From: Planctomycetaceae bacterium
GTDB lineage: Bacteria > Planctomycetota > Planctomycetia > Pirellulales > PNKZ01
DNA: 64,000 nt
Direction: 5' to 3'
Assembly: GCA_016793115.1 (NCBI GenBank)
Contig: JAEUIN010000401.1
Coordinates: 1-64,000 of the forward strand
In this document: in pieces, positions 8,224 through 17,371 of the stretch
Layout: each line of letters begins with the position of its first letter
Position numbering within the stretch: position 1 is the stretch's first letter
Program-made: the position numbers and the translations under genes
Notes under the pieces: generated by a model
Seen by the model: only the letters and a program-made list of their open reading frames with translations
Told to the model about the DNA's origin: nothing
Databases searched by the model: none

Positions 8224-9606
8224 TCACTTTCGTTGTGGATGAGTGCCGTTAAGAAACTCCTCCAGGTTCGTATATCCGTCCATGTCTGAGTCAATCGCAT
8301 GGTCTTGCCCGTCGCTCGAGTTGAGTCCGTGCAGTGTTTCCCAGGCGTCGGGCATGCCGTCAACGTCTGCATCGTCCGGCCGGGCTTGGGCGCCGGCCGA
8401 CGGCGCATACTTCGGTAAGCCGCCTACTTCGCTCGGCGAGTTGATTACGCGGCCGCCGCCGCTACGTACTTCCTCGACGATGCGCCGATCGACCGCGTCG
8501 CGCTTGGGCAAAGTTGCTCCGCCCGATTCCAGAATCCGATCTCGCGCCGCTTCCGCCGTGTCGTCGCTAATTGCGGGTGTGGAAAGCGGCGCGTCCAACT
8601 TGTTGCCCGGTTCCGCGTGCTCGATCCAATCCCAGTCCGTCGGTCCGCGGAGCTTTTCGTAGGCGAGCGTATTGTGCTCGACAAACATCGTCGTGGCCGG
8701 ACCGCCGATATTAAACATATAGGCCTTTTCGCGAGTCGAGGGGCCCGGCTTGAGATAGTTGCCCACGTAGTTGATTCGCGCCGGATCGTCGGAAGTGTAC
8801 CCGGCCGGGCTGATCCAGTCGTATACGACGTTGTTGCGGAAGTCCAAGAGCAGGCCCGGCGGTTCGCCGTAAGTGCCGGGTCGCGGACAGCGCGTGCGAT
8901 GATGGGCGTAGAGATTGTGGTGGAACGTCACACCGCCGTCGGTGCGTATCAGCGATCCGTAGCCGTGGCTTCCCTTGGCGTGAGCGCTTTGATCGAGACT
9001 TTCCGTGATAAAGCACCACTGCACCGTGATGTCGCCGCACCCGGCGCCGGTGACGGAGAGCGTTTCATCGACGCTCCACGATGCCGAGCAATGATCAACG
9101 ATCACGCGGCGGCATCCGTAAATACTCAATGCGTCCATCTCTTTGCCGATGGAGTCGCCCGGGCGAAAGCGAAGATGGCGCACGACGACGTCGTCGGCGC
9201 GAATCGCAGTGTAGTAGTTTGTCAGGCAGATGCCGTCTCCAGGCGCGGTTTGGCCCGCGATCGTCAGCCGAGGTTCATCGATGGTCATTGGCGCGATGAG
9301 TTCAATCACGCCTGCGACTGCGAACACCACGGTCCGCGGCCCTTTGGCGGCGACCGCGTGCCGTAGACTGCCAAGGATCGGCGCATCGCGTTTGCTCTTC
9401 GGGTTGTAGTCGGCCAACGTAGTAACGACGTAAACTGCGCCGCCGCGTCCACCGAGGCTGTGTGCACCGAATCCTTCCGCTCCGGGAAACGCGGGTTGAG
9501 TTCGCAAACCAGACGTCGTTTCCGCCCCAAAGCCGCCAGTTGAGACGGTGAGTAGAAGCGATGCGACAAAATAAAGGCGGCGCAGCATGGGCAAGCCTTT
9601 CATCAT
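8224..9606 (-). CDS. Secreted pectate lyase-like protein with C-terminal calcium repeats
   Basis: This 460-residue protein has a signal peptide (MLRRLYFVASLLLTVSTGGFG). A right-handed beta-helix of the pectate-lyase superfamily follows (AFPGAEGFGAHSLGGRGG, then GSLRHAV, VVRHLRFRPGD, VIVDHCSASWSVDETLSV). This start of domain matches the polysaccharide lyase 1-like group seen widely in planctomycetes. The last ~50 residues carry Asp-rich calcium motifs (DADVDGMPDAWE and DSDMDGYTNLEEF), like thrombospondin type-3 or dockerin-like repeats. It would cleave or bind polygalacturonate outside the cell. The ATG at 9606 overlaps the TGA of the upstream protease gene, so the two are translationally coupled. 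Confidence 0.85.
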   Translation of the reverse strand: MMKGLPMLRRLYFVASLLLTVSTGGFGAETTSGLRTQPAFPGAEGFGAHSLGGRGGAVYVVTTLADYNPKSKRDAPILGSLRHAVAAKGPRTVVFAVAGVIELIAPMTIDEPRLTIAGQTAPGDGICLTNYYTAIRADDVVVRHLRFRPGDSIGKEMDALSIYGCRRVIVDHCSASWSVDETLSVTGAGCGDITVQWCFITESLDQSAHAKGSHGYGSLIRTDGGVTFHHNLYAHHRTRCPRPGTYGEPPGLLLDFRNNVVYDWISPAGYTSDDPARINYVGNYLKPGPSTREKAYMFNIGGPATTMFVEHNTLAYEKLRGPTDWDWIEHAEPGNKLDAPLSTPAISDDTAEAARDRILESGGATLPKRDAVDRRIVEEVRSGGGRVINSPSEVGGLPKYAPSAGAQARPDDADVDGMPDAWETLHGLNSSDGQDHAIDSDMDGYTNLEEFLNGTHPQRK

Positions 9607-10814
9607 TGAGGTTTTGGCGTTCCGTCGGGTGCGATTAGCACGGAGCGCCGCAACGTGCTCGTCGCGCCATTGACATGGCAGATGACGATCCGAATCTCGG
9701 CGGAACCCGTAACGAATTCCCCAATCGATACCCTGAAGCGATTGTTCGAGTCGAGCGAGCCGATCCAACTCGTCGCGTTGTAATCGGAATTGCCTTCGGG
9801 GTCGTTGTAAGCGATGACCGCATACGGTTCGACGGCGGCGGCGATCGTTCCTTCGATAAGCAGCCGTTTACCTTCGACATTTACAGAAAGGTCGCTGACG
9901 GACGTAGCCGGTGGAACGGCGATATCGCGCGTCGTACCGCTGAAAATAGGATGCGAGGCGAGACGCAAGGCGTCGGCCAGAACGACGAACGAACCTCGCC
10001 CTTCGCCGCGCAACTGTTCGCCGTAAGTTCGATTGCCGGAGCCCATTAGCGAGGTGCCGCGCTCGCCTTCGTCGCGGCGCTCGCGCGTGTGCGGCAGCCC
10101 GAGGCCGTGACCAATCTCGTGCGCGGCACCACCTATAAATATCGAATTGTATCGGCCGACGGAGATCTTGCCGTACTCCTCGTCGTCGAGAATCGTTTTG
10201 CCGTCGGTGAGCAATTGCGGATCGAGAATCGAGGCATCGGTAAACCAGCAGCGACCGCTAACAAAAACGCCGTCGCGAGCGCCGCTGCCGTAATAAGGTC
10301 CAATGCCCGTCACCTTGCCGTCGCGCTCCGTGCGAAGATCACAAAAATAGATGATCGTCTCCGCGCGATCGTCGATTTCGGATGCTCGGAGCACGGGACG
10401 CGCGGCATCTCGAATCTCGTATCCCTTGCGAACGTCGCGGCCAAGATAGTATGCCGCTACGTGTTCGCCGCGCACGTAGTGAAACTTGATCAGTCCCGCA
10501 GTATCTCGCTCAAATCGTAGTGTCCGTCGCCCCAAGCCGTGGCGTTGCATTTCGCCGGCGAAGAAGTCGGCGATGTGGTTCGCGACTCGCGTCAATCGTT
10601 CACGGTGGCCGGCGGGCGGTTGCCGATCGTCGGGAGAAAAATAGACGCATGCGATACGACGTGGCGTGTCGTCAGCGTAGCCGTCCGCGAACTTCTCAAG
10701 ACGCGCGAGGCCGACGCGTACGGCGGCCGCGGGGCCGTCCGCCGAGGATGCCGTGGAGATCCAGAATAGCGACACGACCGCGACCGCGAGCATTCGACGA
10801 AAATCGGTCGCCAT
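9603..10814 (-). CDS. Secreted zinc metalloprotease of the metzincin type
   Basis: The protein has 403 residues with a signal peptide in the first 25 (MATDFRRMLAVAVVSLFWISTASS). The zinc motif HEIGHGLGLPH at 232-242 matches HExxHxxGxxH of metzincins, and SLMGSGN at 255-261 fits the Met-turn. Metzincins hydrolyse peptide bonds with a catalytic zinc held by three His. The C-terminal ~100 residues form a beta-rich domain that may be a substrate- or wall-binding module. The ATG at 10814 is chosen for the signal peptide. It is the middle gene of a three-gene operon, 28 bp after the thioredoxin/CAP gene and overlapping the pectate-lyase-like gene. Confidence 0.85.
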   Translation of the reverse strand: MATDFRRMLAVAVVSLFWISTASSADGPAAAVRVGLARLEKFADGYADDTPRRIACVYFSPDDRQPPAGHRERLTRVANHIADFFAGEMQRHGLGRRTLRFERDTAGLIKFHYVRGEHVAAYYLGRDVRKGYEIRDAARPVLRASEIDDRAETIIYFCDLRTERDGKVTGIGPYYGSGARDGVFVSGRCWFTDASILDPQLLTDGKTILDDEEYGKISVGRYNSIFIGGAAHEIGHGLGLPHTRERRDEGERGTSLMGSGNRTYGEQLRGEGRGSFVVLADALRLASHPIFSGTTRDIAVPPATSVSDLSVNVEGKRLLIEGTIAAAVEPYAVIAYNDPEGNSDYNATSWIGSLDSNNRFRVSIGEFVTGSAEIRIVICHVNGATSTLRRSVLIAPDGTPKPQ

Positions 10815-10842
10815 AGCCCCGCCTGGGCGAAAAGCGTGACGT

Positions 10843-11772
10843 TTAGTGCTTATTGCCGAACAAACCGGTCGCGTACCAGATGCCGTTCTCGCCGCGTTGG
10901 ATATCGTAACCAAAGGTCGGTTGATCGGCCTGCACGGCGCCCCAGTGTCCCGGCGATTGTCGCCAGCAATCGACGCAGTCGATCGCCGCATCCACCAGAT
11001 TTTCTCCCGGCCAACTTTCGGCGACCACTTCCTGGGGGCGCAAGCCGCCGCCGAGCAGCGACGCGATGCGCGGAAATCGAGAACCCCAGTTGTGGTGCCC
11101 TTGCGTGCGGATTCGGGCCTGGAGGAACGAGTGCTCGCGGGCTTCGCTGAAGAGTCCGCGGTTCGGCCGTCCCTTCGTGCTTTCGGGCGCCTCCGGATGC
11201 ACGCGAACGGCGAAAATCATCGTGCGTTGCGTGAGAGTGCCGGGCGGAAGGTCGAGCACGATCGAGAGGTATTCCGGTGAGAAGCGGTAGTACTTTCCGT
11301 CATCGAAAGGCAAGATGCTAACGACGTAGCCGGTGTATTCCTCATTCTGATGCTTGTAGTCGACGAGAGCCACGCCCGGCCGACCGGCCAAATCGGCAAA
11401 CGCTTCGAAACCCAGCAGCGGGCTCATCTTGCCGCCGACACTGACTTCATAACCGACCGGAACTCGCAGCGCGACACATTCGGAATCGATTCTGGCGAGC
11501 ATTCCGGCGTCACGCAGGACGGCCGATTCAAATTTCGTCTGGTTCGGGCCCGCGTCCGCCTCATAGAAATAAATCAGCAGATACTTGCGCCCCAATTCGG
11601 CGCGCTTCATAGCGTCGCCATAGTCATCGAGCCAATTCACCTTGGGCAGCTCAAGCGATGAGTCGGCTCGATAATAAGCTGTTGTCGGTTGCGCGCACGC
11701 CGAAGCGGACCACGATCCGCAAAAAATTGCGGCAATCACCGGCAGGTAGCAGTACAGTCGCCGCAAAGGCAT
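10843..11772 (-). CDS. Exported protein with thioredoxin-like fold and CAP-like domain
   Basis: The protein has 309 residues with a signal peptide (MPLRRLYCYLPVIAAIFCGSWSASACA). The first half resembles a thioredoxin-fold domain (WLDDYGDAMKRAELGRKYLLIYFY...) but lacks a CxxC motif. The C-terminal ~110 residues carry CAP/SCP-superfamily signatures: PGEN, a CWRQSPGHW block, then FGYD and WYATGLFGN at the end. CAP domains are secreted modules of varied function, some binding sterols or acting as proteases. The gene heads the operon with the metzincin and the pectate-lyase-like protein. The CAP call rests on short motifs, so it is moderately certain. Confidence 0.75.
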   Translation of the reverse strand: MPLRRLYCYLPVIAAIFCGSWSASACAQPTTAYYRADSSLELPKVNWLDDYGDAMKRAELGRKYLLIYFYEADAGPNQTKFESAVLRDAGMLARIDSECVALRVPVGYEVSVGGKMSPLLGFEAFADLAGRPGVALVDYKHQNEEYTGYVVSILPFDDGKYYRFSPEYLSIVLDLPPGTLTQRTMIFAVRVHPEAPESTKGRPNRGLFSEAREHSFLQARIRTQGHHNWGSRFPRIASLLGGGLRPQEVVAESWPGENLVDAAIDCVDCWRQSPGHWGAVQADQPTFGYDIQRGENGIWYATGLFGNKH

Positions 11773-12217
11773 ATTGTCGATCTCCCTCTCTTGTCGATGT
11801 CGTTCATTTCCGACACCGTTGTTTTGCGTGCTAGCCAAGTCAGCGCGTCCGGTCGGCTTGTCGGGCTTCGGAACGTAACGTGACCTCGATTGAGGCCGAA
11901 GCAACGGCGTTTGGCATCAGCCGGTTTTAAGCGGGCAAGGTTCGAAAGCGGTCGACATTCGACCATCCTTGGCGCTACGCAGTTTTCTGCGACTTTTCCG
12001 TTCAGCTTGACTTTAACGACTTTGCCGATCGAGTCTAGCCGCTAGAACCCGTGGCGCAGAATTTGCCGCAAAGCTGTCCCCACCTTCGCGAGGGAACTTG
12101 CGTTTCACTGTCACAAAGAAAATCGTCTTTTCATAATCGTCCCGGAAGATTGTAATTAGACCTAAATTTAAGTCAGTTAGGCAGTTCCAACTGTCTAAGA
12201 TACTGGGAGAACTAAGT
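11773..12217. other. Divergent intergenic region
   Basis: This 445-bp gap lies between two divergent genes and should hold both promoters. The last 100 bp are AT-rich compared with the surroundings. A short dyad, CAGTT-CC-AACTG, lies at 12182-12193. GGGAGAA at about 8 bp before the ATG at 12218 is a good ribosome binding site. No coding frame is convincing. Confidence 0.55.
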
Positions 12218-14293
12218 ATGACGTCGTCAAAGCGGTGGATGTCGGTGAATTCGGGCATCTTGGCGGTTGCGGCAATGCCGGTGATCTTTGCGGTCGCCGT
12301 AGCGCAAACTCCGAGGCCGACCGCTTCCCCCTCGCCGACGAAACCCGCCACGACCGCACAGCCGCAGTCGGCCAATCAGAAGGCGACATCGGCAGCAACC
12401 TCGCCGACCATTTCGCCGACTCCGGTGCAGCGCACGGAACTCGGCAAACAAGTTCGGGCGGCCGCGAAGCAGTTTCATGACATCGCCCCGTCGGATGTAG
12501 CAGCAGCCCGCAATGCTCTGCAGCACGCAATCGTCGAGTTGGATCAATTCCTCGCAACGATCGATCCGAGTTTTGCCGCTGGATGGAAGGAATATCTTCG
12601 CTTTGATGCGTTGGTCGCCGAAGTGTGGAAGGCCGGCGACGTGGACACCGCCGCCCTGTTTAAACTGCAGCGACGTTACTGGGGCGGCTTCGTCGGACTT
12701 GAGCAGCCGGCATTTCAAAATGTGGCGGCGCGACTGATGGCTTTTACGAAATTGGCCGAAGCGGCTCAAAACAAAACACTGGAGGCCGACTACGAGAAAC
12801 ACCTGAATCAATTGGCTGACACGATCGACGCTGTAGCCGGTAAAGCGCCTACGCCTGAGCAAGCCGACGCAATTGCGGCGGACCTGGCGTGGCTGGAAGC
12901 AAGCGGCCAAGCAACTGACATCGTTGAAAAACTGGGCGCACGTTATTCGCAGCCTAACCTGCTCGTCGACGTGTCCGAAACGCTTGTCGAAGAATCGCTG
13001 GGACGCTCCGTCGATCAGACCGAACCGGTCGTCGATTGCATTCTCGGCACATCCATCCGCGGCTCCGGCCGCACGATCGGGCAAGTGAGCGTCGAGTTGA
13101 TTCCGAACACCGATCAGGCGCAACTCCAAACCCAACTCCACGGCGTCAACTATTCGCGAACCGTGGGTACGAATCGTTCCGCGCTGATCTACAGTCGCGG
13201 GCAAACGACCCTGCACGGCACCTCAACGCTCTTTGTAAGCGACCAAGGTCTAACGACCGGTCCCGTGCAGGCCCAAGCAAGCGTGCGTAATCAGATTACC
13301 GGATTCGGATCGACCCGCGGCGGCTTGCTCGGCAACATCGTGAAGAAGATCGCCGCTAAAAAGGCTCCGAAGCAGCAAGGGCAAGCCCAACAAATCGCCG
13401 CGGCCCATGCGCGGACGAAGCTCGCCGGCAGCATGCAGAGGCAAATCGTGGAATTGGTAGGCGACGCCAACGCCGAGATTGAAAACAAGTTCCGCAAGCC
13501 CCTTCTCCGTTTCGGCCAATACCCGGCTCAACTCCAATATGCGACCACTGACGACGCAATCGTGATCCGTGCTCGCCAGACGACACGGGGTCGCCTGGCG
13601 GCCCCTGGTTCGGCGCCGGAAGCAGCCGTGGGGTCGCCGATTAGCGTGCGCTTGCACCAATCGCTAATCACGAATTCGACGCAAGGGATGTTGGCCGGTC
13701 GAAAATTTGATCAGCAACGCATTCAGCTTCTCGCCGAGAGCTTGTTGGGCGAAATGCCGGAACGCCTCCAACCGAAACCCGGCGAGGAGCCGTTTTCGAT
13801 CACGTTTGCCGACACGAATCCGGTAAGCCTGTCTTTCGCCGACGATTCCGCGACGTTTACAATTCGCGGTAAAGCGTTCACGTCGGGCGACAAATCGTAC
13901 GACGGGATGAACATCACGGGCGTGTACAAGCTCTCCAGCGACGGACACGGTTTGAAGGCCGTTCGGCAGGGGGACTTCGACATCGTGCCGCCGGACTTCA
14001 AACGAGGGAGCGGCCAACGTTTGAATACGCGTCAGATCGTATTGAAGCGAATTCTCACCGAGAAATTCGGCAAGGCGTTTCCGGCGGAAATCGTTCGCGA
14101 CGGCACCGCCGTGAAGGACGAACAAAGCGATCTCGGTACGATGTATGTGTCGTCGCTGCGGGCCGACGGCGATTGGCTCGTCTTGGGTGTAAATCGCGAG
14201 GCGCCGGGCGTGGCCGGACAGACGACTCATAACGTCGTCCCGCCTTCGATTCGCATCGTGCCGACGTCTGCGAACGTTGCGACAGTGCGGTAA
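12218..14293 (+). CDS. Large exported protein of unknown function
   Basis: This 691-residue protein has an N-terminal signal (hydrophobic residues 12-29, cleavage near AVAQ). A Pro/Ser/Thr/Ala/Gln-rich linker follows to about residue 70. The next part to about 250 looks helical, and the remainder looks beta-rich with a basic stretch, VKKIAAKKAPKQQ. I do not recognise a family; the layout is typical of exported planctomycete proteins. A strong ribosome binding site precedes the ATG and a terminator-like hairpin follows the stop, so it is probably monocistronic. Confidence 0.8.
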   Translation: MTSSKRWMSVNSGILAVAAMPVIFAVAVAQTPRPTASPSPTKPATTAQPQSANQKATSAATSPTISPTPVQRTELGKQVRAAAKQFHDIAPSDVAAARNALQHAIVELDQFLATIDPSFAAGWKEYLRFDALVAEVWKAGDVDTAALFKLQRRYWGGFVGLEQPAFQNVAARLMAFTKLAEAAQNKTLEADYEKHLNQLADTIDAVAGKAPTPEQADAIAADLAWLEASGQATDIVEKLGARYSQPNLLVDVSETLVEESLGRSVDQTEPVVDCILGTSIRGSGRTIGQVSVELIPNTDQAQLQTQLHGVNYSRTVGTNRSALIYSRGQTTLHGTSTLFVSDQGLTTGPVQAQASVRNQITGFGSTRGGLLGNIVKKIAAKKAPKQQGQAQQIAAAHARTKLAGSMQRQIVELVGDANAEIENKFRKPLLRFGQYPAQLQYATTDDAIVIRARQTTRGRLAAPGSAPEAAVGSPISVRLHQSLITNSTQGMLAGRKFDQQRIQLLAESLLGEMPERLQPKPGEEPFSITFADTNPVSLSFADDSATFTIRGKAFTSGDKSYDGMNITGVYKLSSDGHGLKAVRQGDFDIVPPDFKRGSGQRLNTRQIVLKRILTEKFGKAFPAEIVRDGTAVKDEQSDLGTMYVSSLRADGDWLVLGVNREAPGVAGQTTHNVVPPSIRIVPTSANVATVR

Positions 14294-14330
14294 ACTGCGT
14301 CGCCGGCCGCAAAAGAAACCGATAGAATCG

Positions 14331-14365
14331 CCGAGGCCGATGCTTAGGCATCGGCTTCGGTTTTT
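14331..14365 (+). terminator. Rho-independent terminator
   Basis: A 13-bp stem with one mismatch (14331-14343 and 14348-14360) has a TTAG loop and is followed by TTTTT. It ends the upstream 691-residue unknown. Confidence 0.85.
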
Positions 14366-14408
14366 CGCCTTAGCGGAATGAGGCGTCGCCAGGTGCGACA
14401 TTGCCCGC

Positions 14409-14885
14409 ATGGAACGACACATCGACATTTCATTTGACTGCCTACCGCTGCGCTCGATCGCACGCTTGGATATTCCGCTCGACGCTTCGCCGAAATTCCG
14501 CTCGAAGTGCGAACGAATCAAGGCGGCTCTCGATCAGCACGGATCGTTGAACACGTACTATCTGCACAACGCCAAGTGCACGTTTCAATTGACCAACGAT
14601 CCGTTGCGAGGGATGCTCGAGTTTGAGTTCGAAGGAACGGTGATGACCGATGAGGCGGACGAGAAGACAAAAGCGACGCATTTGAGCGTGCAACTCGTTC
14701 GCGAAACATGCGACTGGCTCACGGAACCTGTCGTGGCCTGGTTTGCAGACACCGTACGGCAGGCGGTCGTCGTCGAATTCGATCTGTATATCGCGGCGGG
14801 CGATTTGTCGCGCACAAAGGACCGCTTGGCGCGAGCTCAAGCCGAATTGGAAAGTTCCGGCGGATTCGTCGGCATGGGGCTTTAA
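14409..14885 (+). CDS. Conserved hypothetical protein
   Basis: This 158-residue protein has no signal peptide or membrane segment. Its first ~130 residues look like a compact alpha/beta domain (MERHIDISFDCLPLRSIARLDIPLDASP), with an acidic middle and a C-terminal helix (RTKDRLARAQAELE). I do not recognise the family. A cytoplasmic location is likely. It lies between a terminator and a convergent pterin dehydratase gene, so it is probably transcribed alone. Confidence 0.7.
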   Translation: MERHIDISFDCLPLRSIARLDIPLDASPKFRSKCERIKAALDQHGSLNTYYLHNAKCTFQLTNDPLRGMLEFEFEGTVMTDEADEKTKATHLSVQLVRETCDWLTEPVVAWFADTVRQAVVVEFDLYIAAGDLSRTKDRLARAQAELESSGGFVGMGL

Positions 14886-14965
14886 GGCGGCAATTCGAAC
14901 GGGACGCGTAACCGGCTCGGCAGCCCACGGCACTCCTCGGTTCCACGACTTTGTTCCGCGGCCGG

Positions 14966-15316
14966 CTAACCCGCCAATCGATCAATCTTCGCGGCGAGGA
15001 TGAAATCGTTTTCGGAAAGGCCGCCGATCGCGTGCGTCCAGATTTCGATCCAAGCTTGGCGATACTGTTCCAGATGTAGGTCGGGGTGATGTTGCTCGAC
15101 CTCCGCTTCGTCGGCGACGGCGTTGAAGAACGTCATGACAGCTCGAAAGTTCTTGAGCGTCCAATCTTTGCGGATTCGCGTGCCGCCGTGCGTGAGCGTC
15201 CACCCTGAAAGCTGAGCGAGTTGTTTCTTCGCGTCGGCTTGCGAATAGGGGGCGACGCCTCCTTCGCAGGGGGCGCACTTTTTTTCGGCGAGTTGTTGGG
15301 GCGATTGAGCATCCAT
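14966..15316 (-). CDS. Pterin-4a-carbinolamine dehydratase
   Basis: At 116 residues this is the usual length for the family. It shows the hallmark N-terminal KKCAPCEGGV, and the active-site block EQHHPDLHLEQY followed by THAIGGLSENDF. The enzyme dehydrates 4a-hydroxytetrahydropterin to quinonoid dihydropterin, recycling the cofactor of aromatic amino acid hydroxylases; some homologues also act in molybdopterin or folate metabolism. No hydroxylase gene is next to it. The start at 15316 gives the full family length. The gene is monocistronic on the minus strand. Confidence 0.95.
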   Translation of the reverse strand: MDAQSPQQLAEKKCAPCEGGVAPYSQADAKKQLAQLSGWTLTHGGTRIRKDWTLKNFRAVMTFFNAVADEAEVEQHHPDLHLEQYRQAWIEIWTHAIGGLSENDFILAAKIDRLAG

Positions 15317-15400
15317 CGTCGGCGTTTCCGAAACGTGAGGCGATGCGTGTTACGACGCCGTCGTCGATGATACCATTGCGGCAGGCCGTCTCGCGACGCT

Positions 15401-17371
15401 GTGCGAATTTCGATCATTCGACGTCGCAATCGTCGCTTCACTTCGTCCGGATCCTTCATCATCGGCACTTCCAAACGCGAACAACTGAAAGCATTGTTCA
15501 TCGCCGCCGTGGCGGTCGGGGGCATCGCCCTCCATTTGATCCTGCGCTTTGGTTGCGATGCGTCGCCGCAAATCGCGGCCTGCCCGCTTTGGATCGTGCT
15601 GATCGTTGGCGGATCGCCCCTCGTCGTCGAACTGGCCGCGAAGGCTTTGCGCCGCGAATTCGGTTCCGATTTGCTGGCCGGGCTGTCGATTGTGACCGGA
15701 ACGGTCCTCGGCGAATACTTGGCCGCGGCGATTGTCGTATTGATGCTCTCGGGAGGTGAGGCTCTCGAAGCCTACGCCGTGCGTCGGGCGTCGCGCGTAT
15801 TGGAAGCGCTGGCCAAGAGAATGCCGCAGGTCGCTCATCGTAGAGTCGGCGGCACTCTCTTAGAAACGGATCTGGAGTCGGTAGTGATCGGCGACCTGCT
15901 CGTCGTCTTGCCGCACGAAAGTTGTCCGGTCGACGGCGAAGTGGTCGAGGGACACGGCTCAATGGATGAGTCGTATCTGACGGGTGAGCCATATGCGATG
16001 TCCAAAGCGCCGGGGGCGGCGGTGCTTTCCGGCGCGATCAACGGCGAGACGGCGCTTACGATTCGAGCGACGCGTAGGGCCGCCGATTCACGTTATGCGC
16101 AGATCATGCGCGTCATGCGCGAGAGCGAACAACGCAGACCGCAACTGCGCAGGCTCGGCGACGCCTTGGGAGCTTGGTACACGCCGGCGGCGGTGACGCT
16201 GGCGGCTGCGGCATGGCTCGTATCAGGCGATCCCGTGCGGTTCTTGGCGGTGCTGGTGGTGGCGACCCCCTGCCCACTGTTAATCGCAATTCCGGTCGTG
16301 ATTCTGGGAAGCATCTCGCTGGCCGCGCAGCGCGGAATTGTCGTCAAAAATCCGGCCGTGCTGGAGCAAATCGAAACGTGTCGAACGATGATTCTCGACA
16401 AGACCGGCACGTTGACCTACGGCGAACCCCGCTTGACCGAAGTGAACGTCGCGGCTGCCTGGACCGAGATCGAAGCGTTGCGCCTAACGGCGGCCTTGGA
16501 ACGTTATTCCAAGCATCCCTTGGCCAGGGCGATCGAAGCCGCCTCTCGTTCTCGCGGGATTGACGTTCCCGAGGCGACTGAAGTCGCGGAGCGTCCGGGA
16601 GACGGACTGCGCGGAATCGTGAACGGACGCCGGCTGCGCGTCACGAGTCGCAACGCTTTCACTGCCGACGGTTCGGTCGACGCGAAGTCATTGCCGCCGC
16701 CGCAACCCGGCCTGGAATGCGTAGTCATGATCGACGGTCGGTACGCCGCGACGTTCGTATTTCGCGATGAGCCGCGTCGCGAAGGGGCTCGCTTCATCGA
16801 GCATTTGGCTCCGCGGCATGCCTTCCGAAAGTTGATGATCGTTTCCGGCGATCGACGCTCCGAGGTCGAATACTTGGCCGAGCAAGTCGGCATCGAAGAA
16901 CTATTCGCCGGGCAAAGCCCCGAGCAGAAAGTGGCGATCGTGCGCCGTGAAACCGAGCGAGCGCGCACAGTCTTCATCGGCGACGGCATCAACGACGCCC
17001 CCGCCCTGGCGGCGGCGACGGTCGGCATCGCCTTCGGTCGCGACAACGACGTCACCGGCGAAGCGGCCGACGTCGTCGTCATGGACACGTCGCTGGAGCG
17101 GGTCGATGAATTGCTCCACATCGGCCGCCGCATGCGGCGAATTGCCCTTGAGAGTGCCGTGGGAGGAATGGTGGTAAGCGTAGTCGGTATGTTCGTCGCC
17201 GCGGCCGGCTATCTGCCTCCGGTCGCCGGTGCGGTGTTTCAGGAGGTAATCGACGTCATCGCCGTGCTCAATGCATTGCGCTCCGCTTGGCCGCCGCGCG
17301 AATTGAGCGATTTCGGCCCCACGGAGCTTATTTCGCCGCCGCGCACCGAGCGAGCGTCCGAACGTTCTTGA
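15401..17371 (+). CDS. P1B-type heavy-metal ATPase with a TPCP motif
   Basis: The protein has 656 residues. It has the P-type ATPase hallmarks: TGEP (194-197), phosphorylation site DKTGT (D333), the HP dipeptide (372-373) typical of P1B pumps, and GDGINDAP (527-534). The intramembrane motif is TPCP (289-292) rather than CPC, CPH or SPC; a TPC motif has been assigned to the P1B-5 group (for example Nia of Sinorhizobium, Ni/Fe). No N-terminal metal-binding domain and no C-terminal hemerythrin domain are present. It would export a transition metal across the inner membrane. The start is a GTG at 15401 and is uncertain. Its last 44 bp overlap the 3' end of the convergent pectate lyase gene. Confidence 0.88.
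   Translation: MRISIIRRRNRRFTSSGSFIIGTSKREQLKALFIAAVAVGGIALHLILRFGCDASPQIAACPLWIVLIVGGSPLVVELAAKALRREFGSDLLAGLSIVTGTVLGEYLAAAIVVLMLSGGEALEAYAVRRASRVLEALAKRMPQVAHRRVGGTLLETDLESVVIGDLLVVLPHESCPVDGEVVEGHGSMDESYLTGEPYAMSKAPGAAVLSGAINGETALTIRATRRAADSRYAQIMRVMRESEQRRPQLRRLGDALGAWYTPAAVTLAAAAWLVSGDPVRFLAVLVVATPCPLLIAIPVVILGSISLAAQRGIVVKNPAVLEQIETCRTMILDKTGTLTYGEPRLTEVNVAAAWTEIEALRLTAALERYSKHPLARAIEAASRSRGIDVPEATEVAERPGDGLRGIVNGRRLRVTSRNAFTADGSVDAKSLPPPQPGLECVVMIDGRYAATFVFRDEPRREGARFIEHLAPRHAFRKLMIVSGDRRSEVEYLAEQVGIEELFAGQSPEQKVAIVRRETERARTVFIGDGINDAPALAAATVGIAFGRDNDVTGEAADVVVMDTSLERVDELLHIGRRMRRIALESAVGGMVVSVVGMFVAAAGYLPPVAGAVFQEVIDVIAVLNALRSAWPPRELSDFGPTELISPPRTERASERS

Noticed and set aside
8160..8230. 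Inverted pieces AAAGTGAC/GTCACTTT after the pectate-lyase-like gene as a terminator
   Set aside because: The loop is about 35 nt, the stem is short and no T run follows, so termination cannot be claimed.
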